In this document: one piece after another, positions 38,454 to 47,062 of the stretch
Numbering within the stretch: the stretch's first letter is position 1
Layout of the letters: each line of letters begins with the position of its first letter
DNA from: Janthinobacterium sp.
GTDB taxonomy: Bacteria; Pseudomonadota; Gammaproteobacteria; Burkholderiales; Chitinibacteraceae
Assembly (NCBI GenBank): GCA_025360045.1
Contig: JANYCY010000015.1
Span: 1 to 60,536, forward strand
Length of the DNA: 60,536 bases
Reading direction: 5' to 3'
Program-made: the position numbers and the translations under genes
Notes under the pieces: model-generated
Database searches by the model: none
The model's input: only the letters and a program-made list of their open reading frames with translations
Told to the model about the DNA's origin: nothing

Positions 38454-39174
38454 AGCGCATATCCAAATTTTGCATGGGAAGTAGGATAAATAAATCTGCA
38501 GTGTTGAAATCTGGATCCCATGCTGGCTCGCCACAAATTAAAGCGCCTGCCCGCAGGTATCCCTTAATCAAGGGAGGAATTTCAGTTTCCAAGCGATGAT
38601 TCAGTGTGGAGATAGGCAGCGGGCAGCGCGGGAATACACGCCATTCAACAGGGGCTAGTTTGTCTTTGGCGAGCTTGCGGTAAAGACTGGCAGCTACATG
38701 GCCACCATCTGCAATGGAGACGCTCGCGCAGCCAATGAGGTAGTTGTATTGGTTCTTGCGCATGTATTCGGCAAGACCTGCCCAGAGTAGGGTAATGGTG
38801 GCTCCTGAGCGGTAGTCAGGATGCACACATGAGCGCCCAATTTCTACCAACTGCTCACGTAAATGTGCCAGCCGAGTTAAGTCAAATTCAGTATCGGCAT
38901 AGTAGCTACCTAGCTTTCTGGCTTGGTGAGGGGGCAGAATGCGATAAGTGCCAACCACTTCACCTGTTTCATCATCTTGGACCAGCAGATGGTCGCAGTA
39001 AGCATCAAATAGATCACGATCAATGCCGGGCTCACGGCAGACAATGCGCGCGCCCATTTCTTCAACAAAAACCCGATAGCGTAGTGCTTGTGCAGCACGA
39101 ATTAACTCATCGTTATGAGCAATAGATACAGAGAGTTTGCGTTTACGGCTTGGGGTGATTTGAGTTTGAAGCAT
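38431..39174 (-). CDS. OlsB-like N-acyltransferase (GNAT fold, hemolysin-related family)
   Basis: 247 residues. The family makes lyso-ornithine lipid by moving a 3-hydroxyacyl chain from ACP to ornithine. Family landmarks are AQALRYRVFVEEMGA (about 29-43), DRDLFDAYCDHLLVQDDETG (about 52-71), VGTYRILPP (about 73-81) and EIGRSCVHPDYRSG (about 111-124). The AGGAGG site lies 5 bases before the ATG. It is followed by a PlsC-family gene with overlapping ends, the olsB-olsA arrangement known from rhizobia. The exact substrate is inference. Confidence 0.8.
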   Translation of the reverse strand: MLQTQITPSRKRKLSVSIAHNDELIRAAQALRYRVFVEEMGARIVCREPGIDRDLFDAYCDHLLVQDDETGEVVGTYRILPPHQARKLGSYYADTEFDLTRLAHLREQLVEIGRSCVHPDYRSGATITLLWAGLAEYMRKNQYNYLIGCASVSIADGGHVAASLYRKLAKDKLAPVEWRVFPRCPLPISTLNHRLETEIPPLIKGYLRAGALICGEPAWDPDFNTADLFILLPMQNLDMRYAKHFMR

Positions 39175-39265
39175 TGGTTTCCTCCTGAGTAAGAGGAAAC
39201 TTAATGCTTGCAGATGACGCTGCGATGACGATTAAATGAAGCTGGAATGACAGTGAAAAAGATAT

Positions 39266-39457
39266 TTAATGCAGCAAGCTATCAATGTCATCAGTGGGAG
39301 TGGTTGCTGCCGGAATGGCGTACTCTTCACTGGCCCAACGGCCTAAATCGATTTGTTTGCATCGTTCTGAGCAAAAAGGTCGATTTGGGTTTTTTGTGGA
39401 ATATGTATGTTGTTTACCACAACTTGGGCATTTGGTTTGAAACGTAGGCGTGGTCAT
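39266..39457 (-). CDS. yacG: DNA gyrase inhibitor YacG, zinc-binding
   Basis: 63 residues (E. coli 65). YacG binds GyrB and blocks DNA binding by gyrase. The zinc site is CPSCGKQ (about 10-16) plus [14 protein letters not shown] (about 28-41), giving four cysteines in a CxxC...CxxxC pattern. Its start overlaps the zapD stop (ATGA). It is last in the minus-strand pilB-pilC-pilD-coaE-zapD-yacG series. Confidence 0.93.
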   Translation of the reverse strand: MTTPTFQTKCPSCGKQHTYSTKNPNRPFCSERCKQIDLGRWASEEYAIPAATTPTDDIDSLLH

Positions 39458-40212
39458 AGATTACAGTAGCCAAGGCTGAAGTCGACATCGGCATCGATCA
39501 CCTTTGCGCGCTCTCCGCTGGTTGAGGGGACGACAAAACGAATATTGATGGCATAGCGGTTGGCCGAAAGCTCAGGCACTGCTGCTAAATCAGCGGGTAG
39601 GCTGACTCTTAATAGCTGGACCGTTTTACCGCCAGACATTTGCTGGAAGTTGCCATTTTTTGCGGTGTAGTTATTTTCTCGCATGCTGTCACGCAGTAAA
39701 CGCAGCACAATATCTAAGCCTTGCTTAATAGGCAGCAAGGGGTTAAACCAGCCATCAATATCCATTCTGCGATATTCAGGCGTTTGTTGCTGCCAATAAT
39801 GGTAGGAGGGGAGGTCAAAGGCGCAAGCGCCACCAGGGATGGTTACACGTTGCTTAATGGCCATCAGCCATTCATTTTCACGTAGAGCCTGGCCAAATTT
39901 CCCGGTCATATTGAGCATTCTGCAGTGAGTTTCTTCAATATCCACTAAGACGCGTTCAAGTGCATCTTCTGAAATTTGTGGATTATTGCGCAGCGCAGAG
40001 AGTGATTGTCGCTGACGTTCTAATTCTTGCAGTAAGTCTGATTTCATGTCCGCACGACTGGCGACTTCCATGATTTCAAAAATGCCCAAAAGGGCAGCGT
40101 GGTGATCTGCCGCAGAGTCGCGCCCCACATATTGAATGGTGCGGTTATACAAGTTTTCGAGTCGCAAAAGAGTGCGAATGCGCTCGTTAATAGGAAATTC
40201 GTAGCTAATCAC
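39454..40212 (-). CDS. zapD: Cell division protein ZapD
   Basis: 252 residues from a GTG start at 40212 ([18 protein letters not shown]), matching the family N-terminus (E. coli 247, HPLNEKMRTWLRIE). The frame is open to 40272 but the extra 20 residues are not conserved. ZapD cross-links FtsZ filaments at the division ring. Other family blocks are [19 protein letters not shown] (about 119-137) and [18 protein letters not shown] (about 155-172). The start codon has no clear ribosome-binding site, so it is probable but not certain. It overlaps yacG by 4 bases. Confidence 0.9.
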   Translation of the reverse strand: MISYEFPINERIRTLLRLENLYNRTIQYVGRDSAADHHAALLGIFEIMEVASRADMKSDLLQELERQRQSLSALRNNPQISEDALERVLVDIEETHCRMLNMTGKFGQALRENEWLMAIKQRVTIPGGACAFDLPSYHYWQQQTPEYRRMDIDGWFNPLLPIKQGLDIVLRLLRDSMRENNYTAKNGNFQQMSGGKTVQLLRVSLPADLAAVPELSANRYAINIRFVVPSTSGERAKVIDADVDFSLGYCNL

Positions 40213-40272
40213 GATGCGTCTAACCGGCGAAGATATTCGATTTTGCAGCAAAAAATGGCTTATGAGAATCAA

Positions 40273-40884
40273 TTACGTAAACCGACATGTTTGATCCTGA
40301 TATCGCTGATGGAGTGTGCTCACGCAGGATTGTAAATGAGCCAGAGTAGTATCATTCAAAATAATATCATTAGCGAGTTGTATTCGTGTTTTTCTTGGGC
40401 ATTGATTTGCAATAATTGCTTCAATTTCGCCCGTATTGAGTCCATTTCGAGCTTTTACTCGTGCAATTTGCTGCTCGACTGAGCAATCTACTAGTAAGCT
40501 TCGATCGATGGCTGCTGTATAACTCCCCGTCTCAAAAAGTAAGGGGACTGCGAGCAGGGCATAAGGAGTGTTCTCTGGTAGCTCATCTAGCTTGCGTAGC
40601 GCAATCTCTTTAATTAAGGGATGAAATATCTTTTCAAGCTTGGATTTCTCACCAGGGTGAGCATAGATATGCTCACGCATTCGTGTTCGATTTAGCGATC
40701 CATCTTCTTGTAGATAGTCTTCCCCAAACTGCTGAGCAATTTGCACTAAGGCTGGTGAAGGTGGTCGGCTTAGTGCATGAGCAATTTCATCCGTGTCGAT
40801 AATCGGCGCGCCCAGCTCGGAAAAAAGAGCTGCCACGGTGGACTTTCCACTGCCAATGCCACCAGTCAGCCCAATAATACGCAT
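40273..40884 (-). CDS. coaE: Dephospho-CoA kinase
   Basis: 203 residues from the ATG at 40884 (E. coli 206). CoaE phosphorylates the 3'-hydroxyl of dephospho-CoA, the last step of coenzyme A synthesis. The P-loop GLTGGIGSGKST is at about 4-15, with DTDEIAH near 32-38 and VPLLFETG near 112-119. A GTG at 40899 overlapping the pilD stop is a possible longer start (208 residues). It is located between pilD and zapD, the usual proteobacterial order. Confidence 0.94.
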   Translation of the reverse strand: MRIIGLTGGIGSGKSTVAALFSELGAPIIDTDEIAHALSRPPSPALVQIAQQFGEDYLQEDGSLNRTRMREHIYAHPGEKSKLEKIFHPLIKEIALRKLDELPENTPYALLAVPLLFETGSYTAAIDRSLLVDCSVEQQIARVKARNGLNTGEIEAIIANQCPRKTRIQLANDIILNDTTLAHLQSCVSTLHQRYQDQTCRFT

Positions 40885-40895
40885 TCCGTCGGCTC

Positions 40896-41765
40896 TCACG
40901 GGGTAACGCTACTGAAGAGGAGTTGCTGCAGGCTGCTCCCGAAAATCAGTGTAAGCCAACCTGCTATACCTAAGTAGGGACCAAAGGGCATTGGTTTACT
41001 CATGCCTCGTTTGGCGAGTACGGCAAGGACAATACCAATGACTGCTCCGCTGATTGAGGACAGCAAAATAATACTGGGAAGTGCTTGCCAACCAAACCAA
41101 GCACCGAGTGCCGCGAGTAGTTTAAAGTCGCCATAGCCCATACCCTCTTTGCCAGTCACTAATTTGAATACCCAATACACGCTCCAGAGCATTAAGTAGC
41201 CGGCAACCGCACCGATAACTGCTTGGTCAAGTGGAACAAATGCATTGTTTAAATTAAATAACAAACCTAGCCAGAGCAGAGGCAAGGTAATGCTATCTGG
41301 CAGTAGATAGGTATCTGCATCAATAAACACCAAAGCAATCAAACACCAAGTCAGCATAATGGCCGCGATTGCTGCAATCGTTACTCCAAAATGTACACCT
41401 GCTAAGGCAGTCAGTGCTGCGCAAAGAAGCTCAACGAGTGGGTAGCGAGGGCTGATTTTTACACTACAGCCTTTGCAGCGGCCACGTAAAAAGAGATAGC
41501 TTATGACTGGGATATTTTCGATGGCGCTAATGGCGTGGCCACAGCTTGGGCAGGCCGAGCGTGGAACAATCAAGTTATAGCGTGCAACAGACGGCATGGG
41601 CGCATCGATAGGGGCGTCAATAAGCTGACATTCCTGTCTGAGTTGCTGCTCCATCATCTTTGGGATGCGGTGGATCACCACATTTAAAAAACTACCCACT
41701 AATAAACCTAATGCAAATAAAAACCCACCCAATAGGGCTGGGCTATCTAAAAACAACTCAATCAT
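40896..41765 (-). CDS. pilD: Type IV prepilin peptidase / N-methyltransferase PilD
   Basis: 289 residues, inner membrane, about eight hydrophobic segments. PilD cleaves prepilin leader peptides and methylates the new N-terminus. The N-terminal methyltransferase part has a zinc site of CPSCGHAIS (about 73-81) and CKGCSVK (about 98-104). The aspartyl protease residues lie in FIDADTYLLPD (about 147-157) and GMGYGDFKLLAALG (about 208-221). It overlaps pilC upstream by one base (TAATG). Confidence 0.95.
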   Translation of the reverse strand: MIELFLDSPALLGGFLFALGLLVGSFLNVVIHRIPKMMEQQLRQECQLIDAPIDAPMPSVARYNLIVPRSACPSCGHAISAIENIPVISYLFLRGRCKGCSVKISPRYPLVELLCAALTALAGVHFGVTIAAIAAIMLTWCLIALVFIDADTYLLPDSITLPLLWLGLLFNLNNAFVPLDQAVIGAVAGYLMLWSVYWVFKLVTGKEGMGYGDFKLLAALGAWFGWQALPSIILLSSISGAVIGIVLAVLAKRGMSKPMPFGPYLGIAGWLTLIFGSSLQQLLFSSVTP

Positions 41766-42988
41766 TAACCGACAACCTCGCCCATTTTGAAAATTGGTAA
41801 ATACATAGCAACAACCAAGCCGCCGATGAGCGTACCTAATACCACCATAATAACGGGTTCCATTAAGCTAGATAGCGCTTCAACTGCGTTATCCACTTCT
41901 TCTTCGTAATAATCTGCGACCTTCCCTAGCATGGAGTCTAATGCGCCAGATTCCTCACCAATTGCCACCATCTGCATCACCATATTGGGGAACATATTGG
42001 TGCTTTGCATGGCTAAAGTGAGGCTAGTCCCTGTGCTGACTTCGGTTTGGATTTTTTTGGTTGCCAATTTATAAAGATAATTACCTGCGGCACCGCCCAC
42101 AGAATCTAGAGATTCAACCAGTGGAACCCCTGCAGCAAACATGGTCGCCAAGGTTCTGCACCAACGGGCAATGGTGGCGTCTAGCATGATCTTGCCAATA
42201 ATTGGAATTTTGAGGAGTAAGCGATCCATGACGATCTGAATGGCTTCAGATTTTTTCCAAGCTTTTAAAAAGCTCCAAATGCCACCAAAAATACCACCAA
42301 AAATAAGCCACCAATAGGTAACAAAAATATCCGAAATCGCCATAACAATCAGGGTGGGGGTCGGTAAGTTAGCTCCAAAGCTAGAAAACAATTCTTTAAA
42401 AGCAGGGATCACAAAAATCATAATTACGGCGGTAATCACAAACGCGGCCACAATAACGGCGGTTGGATAAAATAACGCGGATTTGATTTTCTTTTTAACG
42501 CCCAGTGTTTTTTCTTTGTAAGTGGCGAGCCGAGCCAGTAATGCATCCAAAATACCCGCTTGCTCACCCGCTTGAATCAAATTGCAATACAGCGCATCAA
42601 ATTCATTTGGGTGTTTTCTGAAGGCTTGCGTGAGCGAAGAGCCGGTTTCAATATCATTTTTGATATCCATCAGTAGCTTGGTTACCGATGGATTGCTATG
42701 CCCTTTGGCAACAATATCAAAAGAGGTGAGGAGTGGAACCCCAGCCTTGAGCATGGTGGCTAATTGCCGTGTAAACATGGTGATGTCTTCATCGGTAATT
42801 TTTTTACCTGAGCCCATTCTTTGTTTTTTGACTTTTAATACATTAATGCCTTGGCGGCGAAGGGTGTTTTTAACGACGTGCTCACCGCTTGCACGCACTT
42901 CGCCCTTGATCATTTTACCGCTGCGATCTTTGCCTTCCCAGATAAAGGTAAATTCTTTTACTTTAAGCGTTTTGGGTGCTAGTGCCAT
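41765..42988 (-). CDS. pilC: Type IV pilus inner-membrane platform protein PilC (PilG)
   Basis: 407 residues. PilC is the inner-membrane platform that couples PilB ATPase motion to pilin assembly. Two repeated T2SSF domains are visible: the first begins FTRQLATMLKAGVPLLTSFD (about 71-90), the second RWCRTLATMFAAGVPLVESL (about 272-291). Each is followed by membrane segments. The gene lies 21 bases downstream of pilB in the same operon. Confidence 0.95.
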   Translation of the reverse strand: MALAPKTLKVKEFTFIWEGKDRSGKMIKGEVRASGEHVVKNTLRRQGINVLKVKKQRMGSGKKITDEDITMFTRQLATMLKAGVPLLTSFDIVAKGHSNPSVTKLLMDIKNDIETGSSLTQAFRKHPNEFDALYCNLIQAGEQAGILDALLARLATYKEKTLGVKKKIKSALFYPTAVIVAAFVITAVIMIFVIPAFKELFSSFGANLPTPTLIVMAISDIFVTYWWLIFGGIFGGIWSFLKAWKKSEAIQIVMDRLLLKIPIIGKIMLDATIARWCRTLATMFAAGVPLVESLDSVGGAAGNYLYKLATKKIQTEVSTGTSLTLAMQSTNMFPNMVMQMVAIGEESGALDSMLGKVADYYEEEVDNAVEALSSLMEPVIMVVLGTLIGGLVVAMYLPIFKMGEVVG

Positions 42989-43009
42989 GACGCTGCCCCT
43001 TTTTGGATT

Positions 43010-44719
43010 TTATTCATTAGTAACAGCCATGATCTCTTCTAAGGAGGTTAGCCCTTGTTTTACTTTGCGTAAGCCTGACCCTCGTAAATCTCGCACGCCA
43101 TCTCGTTTTGCTTGGTCTGCAATGTCGATAGCATTGCCGTTGGTCATGATAATACGGTTCATTGCATCGGTAATTGGCATGACTTGATAAATACCGACTC
43201 GACCTTTATATCCTGAACCCTTGCAAATATCACACCCCACTGGTTTATAGGGCGACCAAGTACCATCCAGATCTTCCTCGGAGAAGCCTGCATCGAGCAG
43301 TGCTTGGTGAGGGATATCAATGGTGGTTTTACAGCTGCATAGTTTTCTGGCTAAACGTTGTGCGGTAATTAAAATCACCGAAGACGCAATATTAAAGGGT
43401 GCGATCCCCATATTAAGCATACGTGTTAGCGTGGTAGGGGCATCGTTAGTGTGCAGAGTGGAGAACACCATATGCCCAGTTTGCGCGGCCTTAATTGAAA
43501 TATCTGCAGTGCCTAAGTCGCGAATTTCCCCGACCATAATGATGTCAGGATCTTGGCGCAGGAAGGCTTTAAGAGCCACCGCGAATGTGAGCCCTGATTT
43601 TTCATTTACATTAACTTGGTTAACACCAGGCAAGTTAATTTCACAAGGATCTTCCGCCGTCGAGATATTAATGCCTGGCTGATTCAAGATATTGAGGCAG
43701 GTGTAAAGCGATACGGTTTTGCCAGAGCCTGTTGGACCTGTCACTAGGATCATCCCATAAGGGCGCTGGATGGCTTCTAGCAGGATTTCTTTTTGATCTG
43801 GATCGTAACCCAAGGCGTCAATGCCCAAGGTGGCCGAGGACGGATCTAAAATCCGCATACAAATTTTTTCACCATGCATGGTGGGCATGGTGGATACCCG
43901 AAAATCGATTGCACGGCTTTTGGAGAGTACTAATTTCATCCGCCCATCTTGTGGCACGCGCTTTTCTGAAATGTCGAGCTTGGAAATAACCTTAATACGT
44001 GAGGCGAGCTTGTCTTTAATGGCTAAGGGAGGTTGAGCGACTTCACGTAGCACACCATCCAGCCGATAGCGGATGCGGAAGAATTTTTCGTAAGGCTCAA
44101 AGTGAATATCTGATACGCCAGCATTAATGGCGTCCAAGAGTATTTTTTGTAGATATTTGACAATAGGTGCATCGTCGACTTCAAGTGTAGCAGCGTCATT
44201 TTGGCTGGTGTCTTCTTCACTAACACCCATTTCTAAATCAACATCATCTAGCGCCATATTGCTTAAATTGGCACCTGTTGATTCAATGATTTTTTCAAGT
44301 AAAGTAATCAGCTTGCTGTCTTCAACAACCAGAGGCTGAACTTGTAGGCCCGTTTGAAAGCGGACTTCTTCGAGGGCTTGTAAATTAGTAATGTCAGAAA
44401 GGCCAATAAACAGCTTGGTGCCGCGTTTAAACAGCGGCACGATACGCTGTATTTGCATTACTTTATTATCCAAGACGCCTTGTGGGATGTAGCTGGGATC
44501 AATATGGTCAAGATCGAGTAAGGGGTAGCCAAATGCCTGTGATGAAAACTCAGCCACATCTCTGGCGGTCATTTTATGGCTACGGATTAATTGTTCAATG
44601 AAGAGTGTTTTACTGCTGGCAGCAGTCGCTTGCAAAGCCTCTGCATCTGCTTCAATTAATCGACCATGCTGAACCAGCAGGCGGGCAAGACCAGATACAG
44701 GAGAGTTAGGAGCGGACAT
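43010..44719 (-). CDS. pilB: Type IV pilus assembly ATPase PilB (PilF in Neisseria)
   Basis: 569 residues from the ATG at 44719 (a TTG three codons earlier is possible). PilB hydrolyses ATP to extend the pilus. The N-terminal MshEN-type domain is about 10-140. The ATPase core has Walker A GPTGSGKT, the Asp box, Walker B DIIMVGEIRD and the His box STLHTNDAPT. Four cysteines of the zinc loop occur as LCSCKT and CDICKGSG near the C-terminus. pilC and pilD follow. No pilin gene is in the window. Confidence 0.95.
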   Translation of the reverse strand: MSAPNSPVSGLARLLVQHGRLIEADAEALQATAASSKTLFIEQLIRSHKMTARDVAEFSSQAFGYPLLDLDHIDPSYIPQGVLDNKVMQIQRIVPLFKRGTKLFIGLSDITNLQALEEVRFQTGLQVQPLVVEDSKLITLLEKIIESTGANLSNMALDDVDLEMGVSEEDTSQNDAATLEVDDAPIVKYLQKILLDAINAGVSDIHFEPYEKFFRIRYRLDGVLREVAQPPLAIKDKLASRIKVISKLDISEKRVPQDGRMKLVLSKSRAIDFRVSTMPTMHGEKICMRILDPSSATLGIDALGYDPDQKEILLEAIQRPYGMILVTGPTGSGKTVSLYTCLNILNQPGINISTAEDPCEINLPGVNQVNVNEKSGLTFAVALKAFLRQDPDIIMVGEIRDLGTADISIKAAQTGHMVFSTLHTNDAPTTLTRMLNMGIAPFNIASSVILITAQRLARKLCSCKTTIDIPHQALLDAGFSEEDLDGTWSPYKPVGCDICKGSGYKGRVGIYQVMPITDAMNRIIMTNGNAIDIADQAKRDGVRDLRGSGLRKVKQGLTSLEEIMAVTNE

Positions 44720-44844
44720 GGTCTTCAATATGTAATCGAAAAGAGGGCAAAATAATTTTGTTATCTTACATGCTGTAGTTTAGCAAATACCTTTTAACCT
44801 TGCGCTTTCTTTCCCATTAAAAGATATCTAAATCAGAAAATAAA

Positions 44845-46107
44845 TTAAATGTCCTGAGCATATAGTCGAATAACACGAATACTGCGATCTTGTGTTTGAA
44901 CGATCTCAATTCGTTGCCCTGCTAAAACAAGGCAAGTGCCTGCATCAGGAATATCTTCAAAGTGCTCAAGTATGAGTCCATTTAATGTTTTAGGCCCATC
45001 TACAGGAAATGCTAGGCATAATTTTCTATTGAGCTCACGTAAACTTGATGCACCATCTAATAAAATACTACCATCGGGTTGGCGCAGGGCTTTAGCGCCT
45101 TGAACTGGCGCATTTGTTGTGAATTCTCCAACAACTTGCTCAAGAATATCTTCTAGCGTGACCAGCCCTTGCATTTCCCCGTACTCATCGACAACAACGG
45201 CAATTCTGCGTTTGTTTTCTTGGAAGTTTTGGAGTTGGGTAAAAAGAGGCGTGCTTGAAGGGATAAAATAGGGAGGACGCATGACCTCTCGTAGGTGTAT
45301 TTGATCAATCTCATCTTCTTTCAAAGACAAAATTTTACGGATATGCAAAATACCGGTGATATTGTCTGGATTGCCTGAGTAAACAGGGAGTCGTGTGTGA
45401 TGGCAGGTAAAAATTTGTTTGCGAATTTCATCAGTAGGGGCATCTAAATCAATACTTTCGATTTGATGGCGGGGTGTCATTACATCATCAACCGTAATGC
45501 TTCCTAACTCAAATAAATTAAGCAAAATTGTGTGATGTTTTTTCTCCATGTAACGCCCTGATTCTAAAACTAATAGGCGTAACTCTTCTGGTGAGAGAGT
45601 ATGTTGATTTTCATTGTTTTTTTTGAGGTGTAAAACTTTAATTAAGCCACTCACAAATAGATTAACTAGCCATACTGCAGGATAGAGAATACGTAGCAAA
45701 ATAAGGAGAGAAAAGGACGCTTTATATGCAAAAGACTCTGCGTAGTTAGCAGCAAGGACCTTGGGTGTGGCCTCAGAAAAAATAAGAATCGCCAAAGCAA
45801 CAAGCAAGGTTGCAGCACCCAGTGCAAAGTTATTACTGGTAAAAAGCCGATGTGCAATCAGGGTGGAAAGGGTGGCTGAAGCAGTATTAATGAGTGTATT
45901 GCCAATCAAAATGACTGACAATAGCTGATCTGTTTGTTTGAGTAGCTTTTGGGTGCGTATAGCCGCCAGATGGCCTAATCGTGCTTTGCTGGCTATTTTA
46001 TAGCGGTTGACAGCCATCATGGCGGTTTCTGCGCCAGAGAAAAAAGCAGAAGTGGCTAGGCATAATGCAAGCGCCATATAAAGATAAGGTAGTGAGATTT
46101 GTTCCAA
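44845..46107 (-). CDS. CorB/YfjD-type membrane protein with CBS domains (HlyC/CorC family)
   Basis: 420 residues. The DUF21/CNNM transmembrane domain (about 1-190) has SAFFSGAETAMMAVNRYKIA (about 20-39). Two CBS domains follow (about 205-330, with MTPRHQIESID and VVDEYGEMQGLVTLEDILE), then a C-terminal CorC_HlyC domain. Relatives are linked to magnesium (and cobalt) transport or efflux; a direct transporter role is inferred. In E. coli the homologue yfjD sits beside ypjD and ffh, as here, which supports orthology. Confidence 0.88.
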   Translation of the reverse strand: MEQISLPYLYMALALCLATSAFFSGAETAMMAVNRYKIASKARLGHLAAIRTQKLLKQTDQLLSVILIGNTLINTASATLSTLIAHRLFTSNNFALGAATLLVALAILIFSEATPKVLAANYAESFAYKASFSLLILLRILYPAVWLVNLFVSGLIKVLHLKKNNENQHTLSPEELRLLVLESGRYMEKKHHTILLNLFELGSITVDDVMTPRHQIESIDLDAPTDEIRKQIFTCHHTRLPVYSGNPDNITGILHIRKILSLKEDEIDQIHLREVMRPPYFIPSSTPLFTQLQNFQENKRRIAVVVDEYGEMQGLVTLEDILEQVVGEFTTNAPVQGAKALRQPDGSILLDGASSLRELNRKLCLAFPVDGPKTLNGLILEHFEDIPDAGTCLVLAGQRIEIVQTQDRSIRVIRLYAQDI

Positions 46108-46158
46108 GGTCGTTGCAATGCCCGTAAATGATGAGTGAGTCTGCCGTACTGTAAATGT

Positions 46159-47004
46159 TTACAAAGCGCGATGTAGTAAGGCCTCAAGGACAAAACGACT
46201 ACCTATATATCCTAAAAATAGCAGTGAAAAGCCAAAGAGAGTCCAGTTGGCCGCGAATTGTCCTCGCCAACCATACTGCCATCTACCCCAGAGTAAAGTG
46301 CCAAAAACTAACCATGCCGCAATGGACAGGATGATTTTGTGCGAAAATACAAGGCCATGACCGAATACTTGCTCAGCAAAAAAGATGCCAGAGAGTAGGG
46401 CCAAGGTTAGTAAAATAAAGCCCAAGCGTACGCAAGCAAACATAAGCCGCTCAAGCGTCATGATAGGTGGCAGCGTGCGAATGAGGGAGCCTGCTTTCGC
46501 TTGATGGAGGGTGTGATCAGCAAAGCGCATTAAAATAGCCACGCCAGCCGCATTTAAGAGCATGCCGTGAGCGAACATGGCTAATAAGAAGTGCCCTCGA
46601 GACAAGGCACTGAGTGGATAAGTAATGGGGTGGCCGAGTGGTAATAGTTGAGATATAAGTAGAAATAGGGCGGCGATGCCCAGCATGGGTGGTTGTAAAC
46701 CGTCCATTTTCCAGAAAAGTTGCCCACATAAATAAATACATAGTGTGGCAAAAGCGCTGAGTGATAATGCTTCTGCCGCGCCAAAGTGAAGCGTGTTTGA
46801 CCATAGCAATGGCGGGAAGAGTGCGAGTGCGTGTAAAGCCAAGCCGCTAAGTAAGAGAATTTGCTCAATAAGTGGACTAATTAGGCTATTGGGGCGAGCG
46901 GAGGCTAATCGGCTGCGGCAAAAATGCCAGCCGAGCAGTAGATAAATGGTTAATGCCAGCAGCGCTAAATAAGTCGCAGGGCTAACTTCAGGTAAAATGG
47001 TCAT
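46159..47004 (-). CDS. YpjD-like inner-membrane protein of the cytochrome c assembly (CcsA/HemX) family
   Basis: 281 residues with about eight hydrophobic helices starting YLALLALTIYLLLGWHF. It belongs to the cytochrome c assembly superfamily (E. coli YpjD). No canonical WWD haem-binding motif is evident, so haem handling is not certain. E. coli YpjD/CorE has been connected with magnesium-related phenotypes, and the adjacent CorB-type gene fits that. It is divergent from ffh with a 58-base gap. Confidence 0.8.
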   Translation of the reverse strand: MTILPEVSPATYLALLALTIYLLLGWHFCRSRLASARPNSLISPLIEQILLLSGLALHALALFPPLLWSNTLHFGAAEALSLSAFATLCIYLCGQLFWKMDGLQPPMLGIAALFLLISQLLPLGHPITYPLSALSRGHFLLAMFAHGMLLNAAGVAILMRFADHTLHQAKAGSLIRTLPPIMTLERLMFACVRLGFILLTLALLSGIFFAEQVFGHGLVFSHKIILSIAAWLVFGTLLWGRWQYGWRGQFAANWTLFGFSLLFLGYIGSRFVLEALLHRAL

Positions 47005-47062
47005 TATATAAGTCTATCAGAGCGAGGTCCCTCTTGGGGCGGTCGCCAAGCAAAGGATACGC

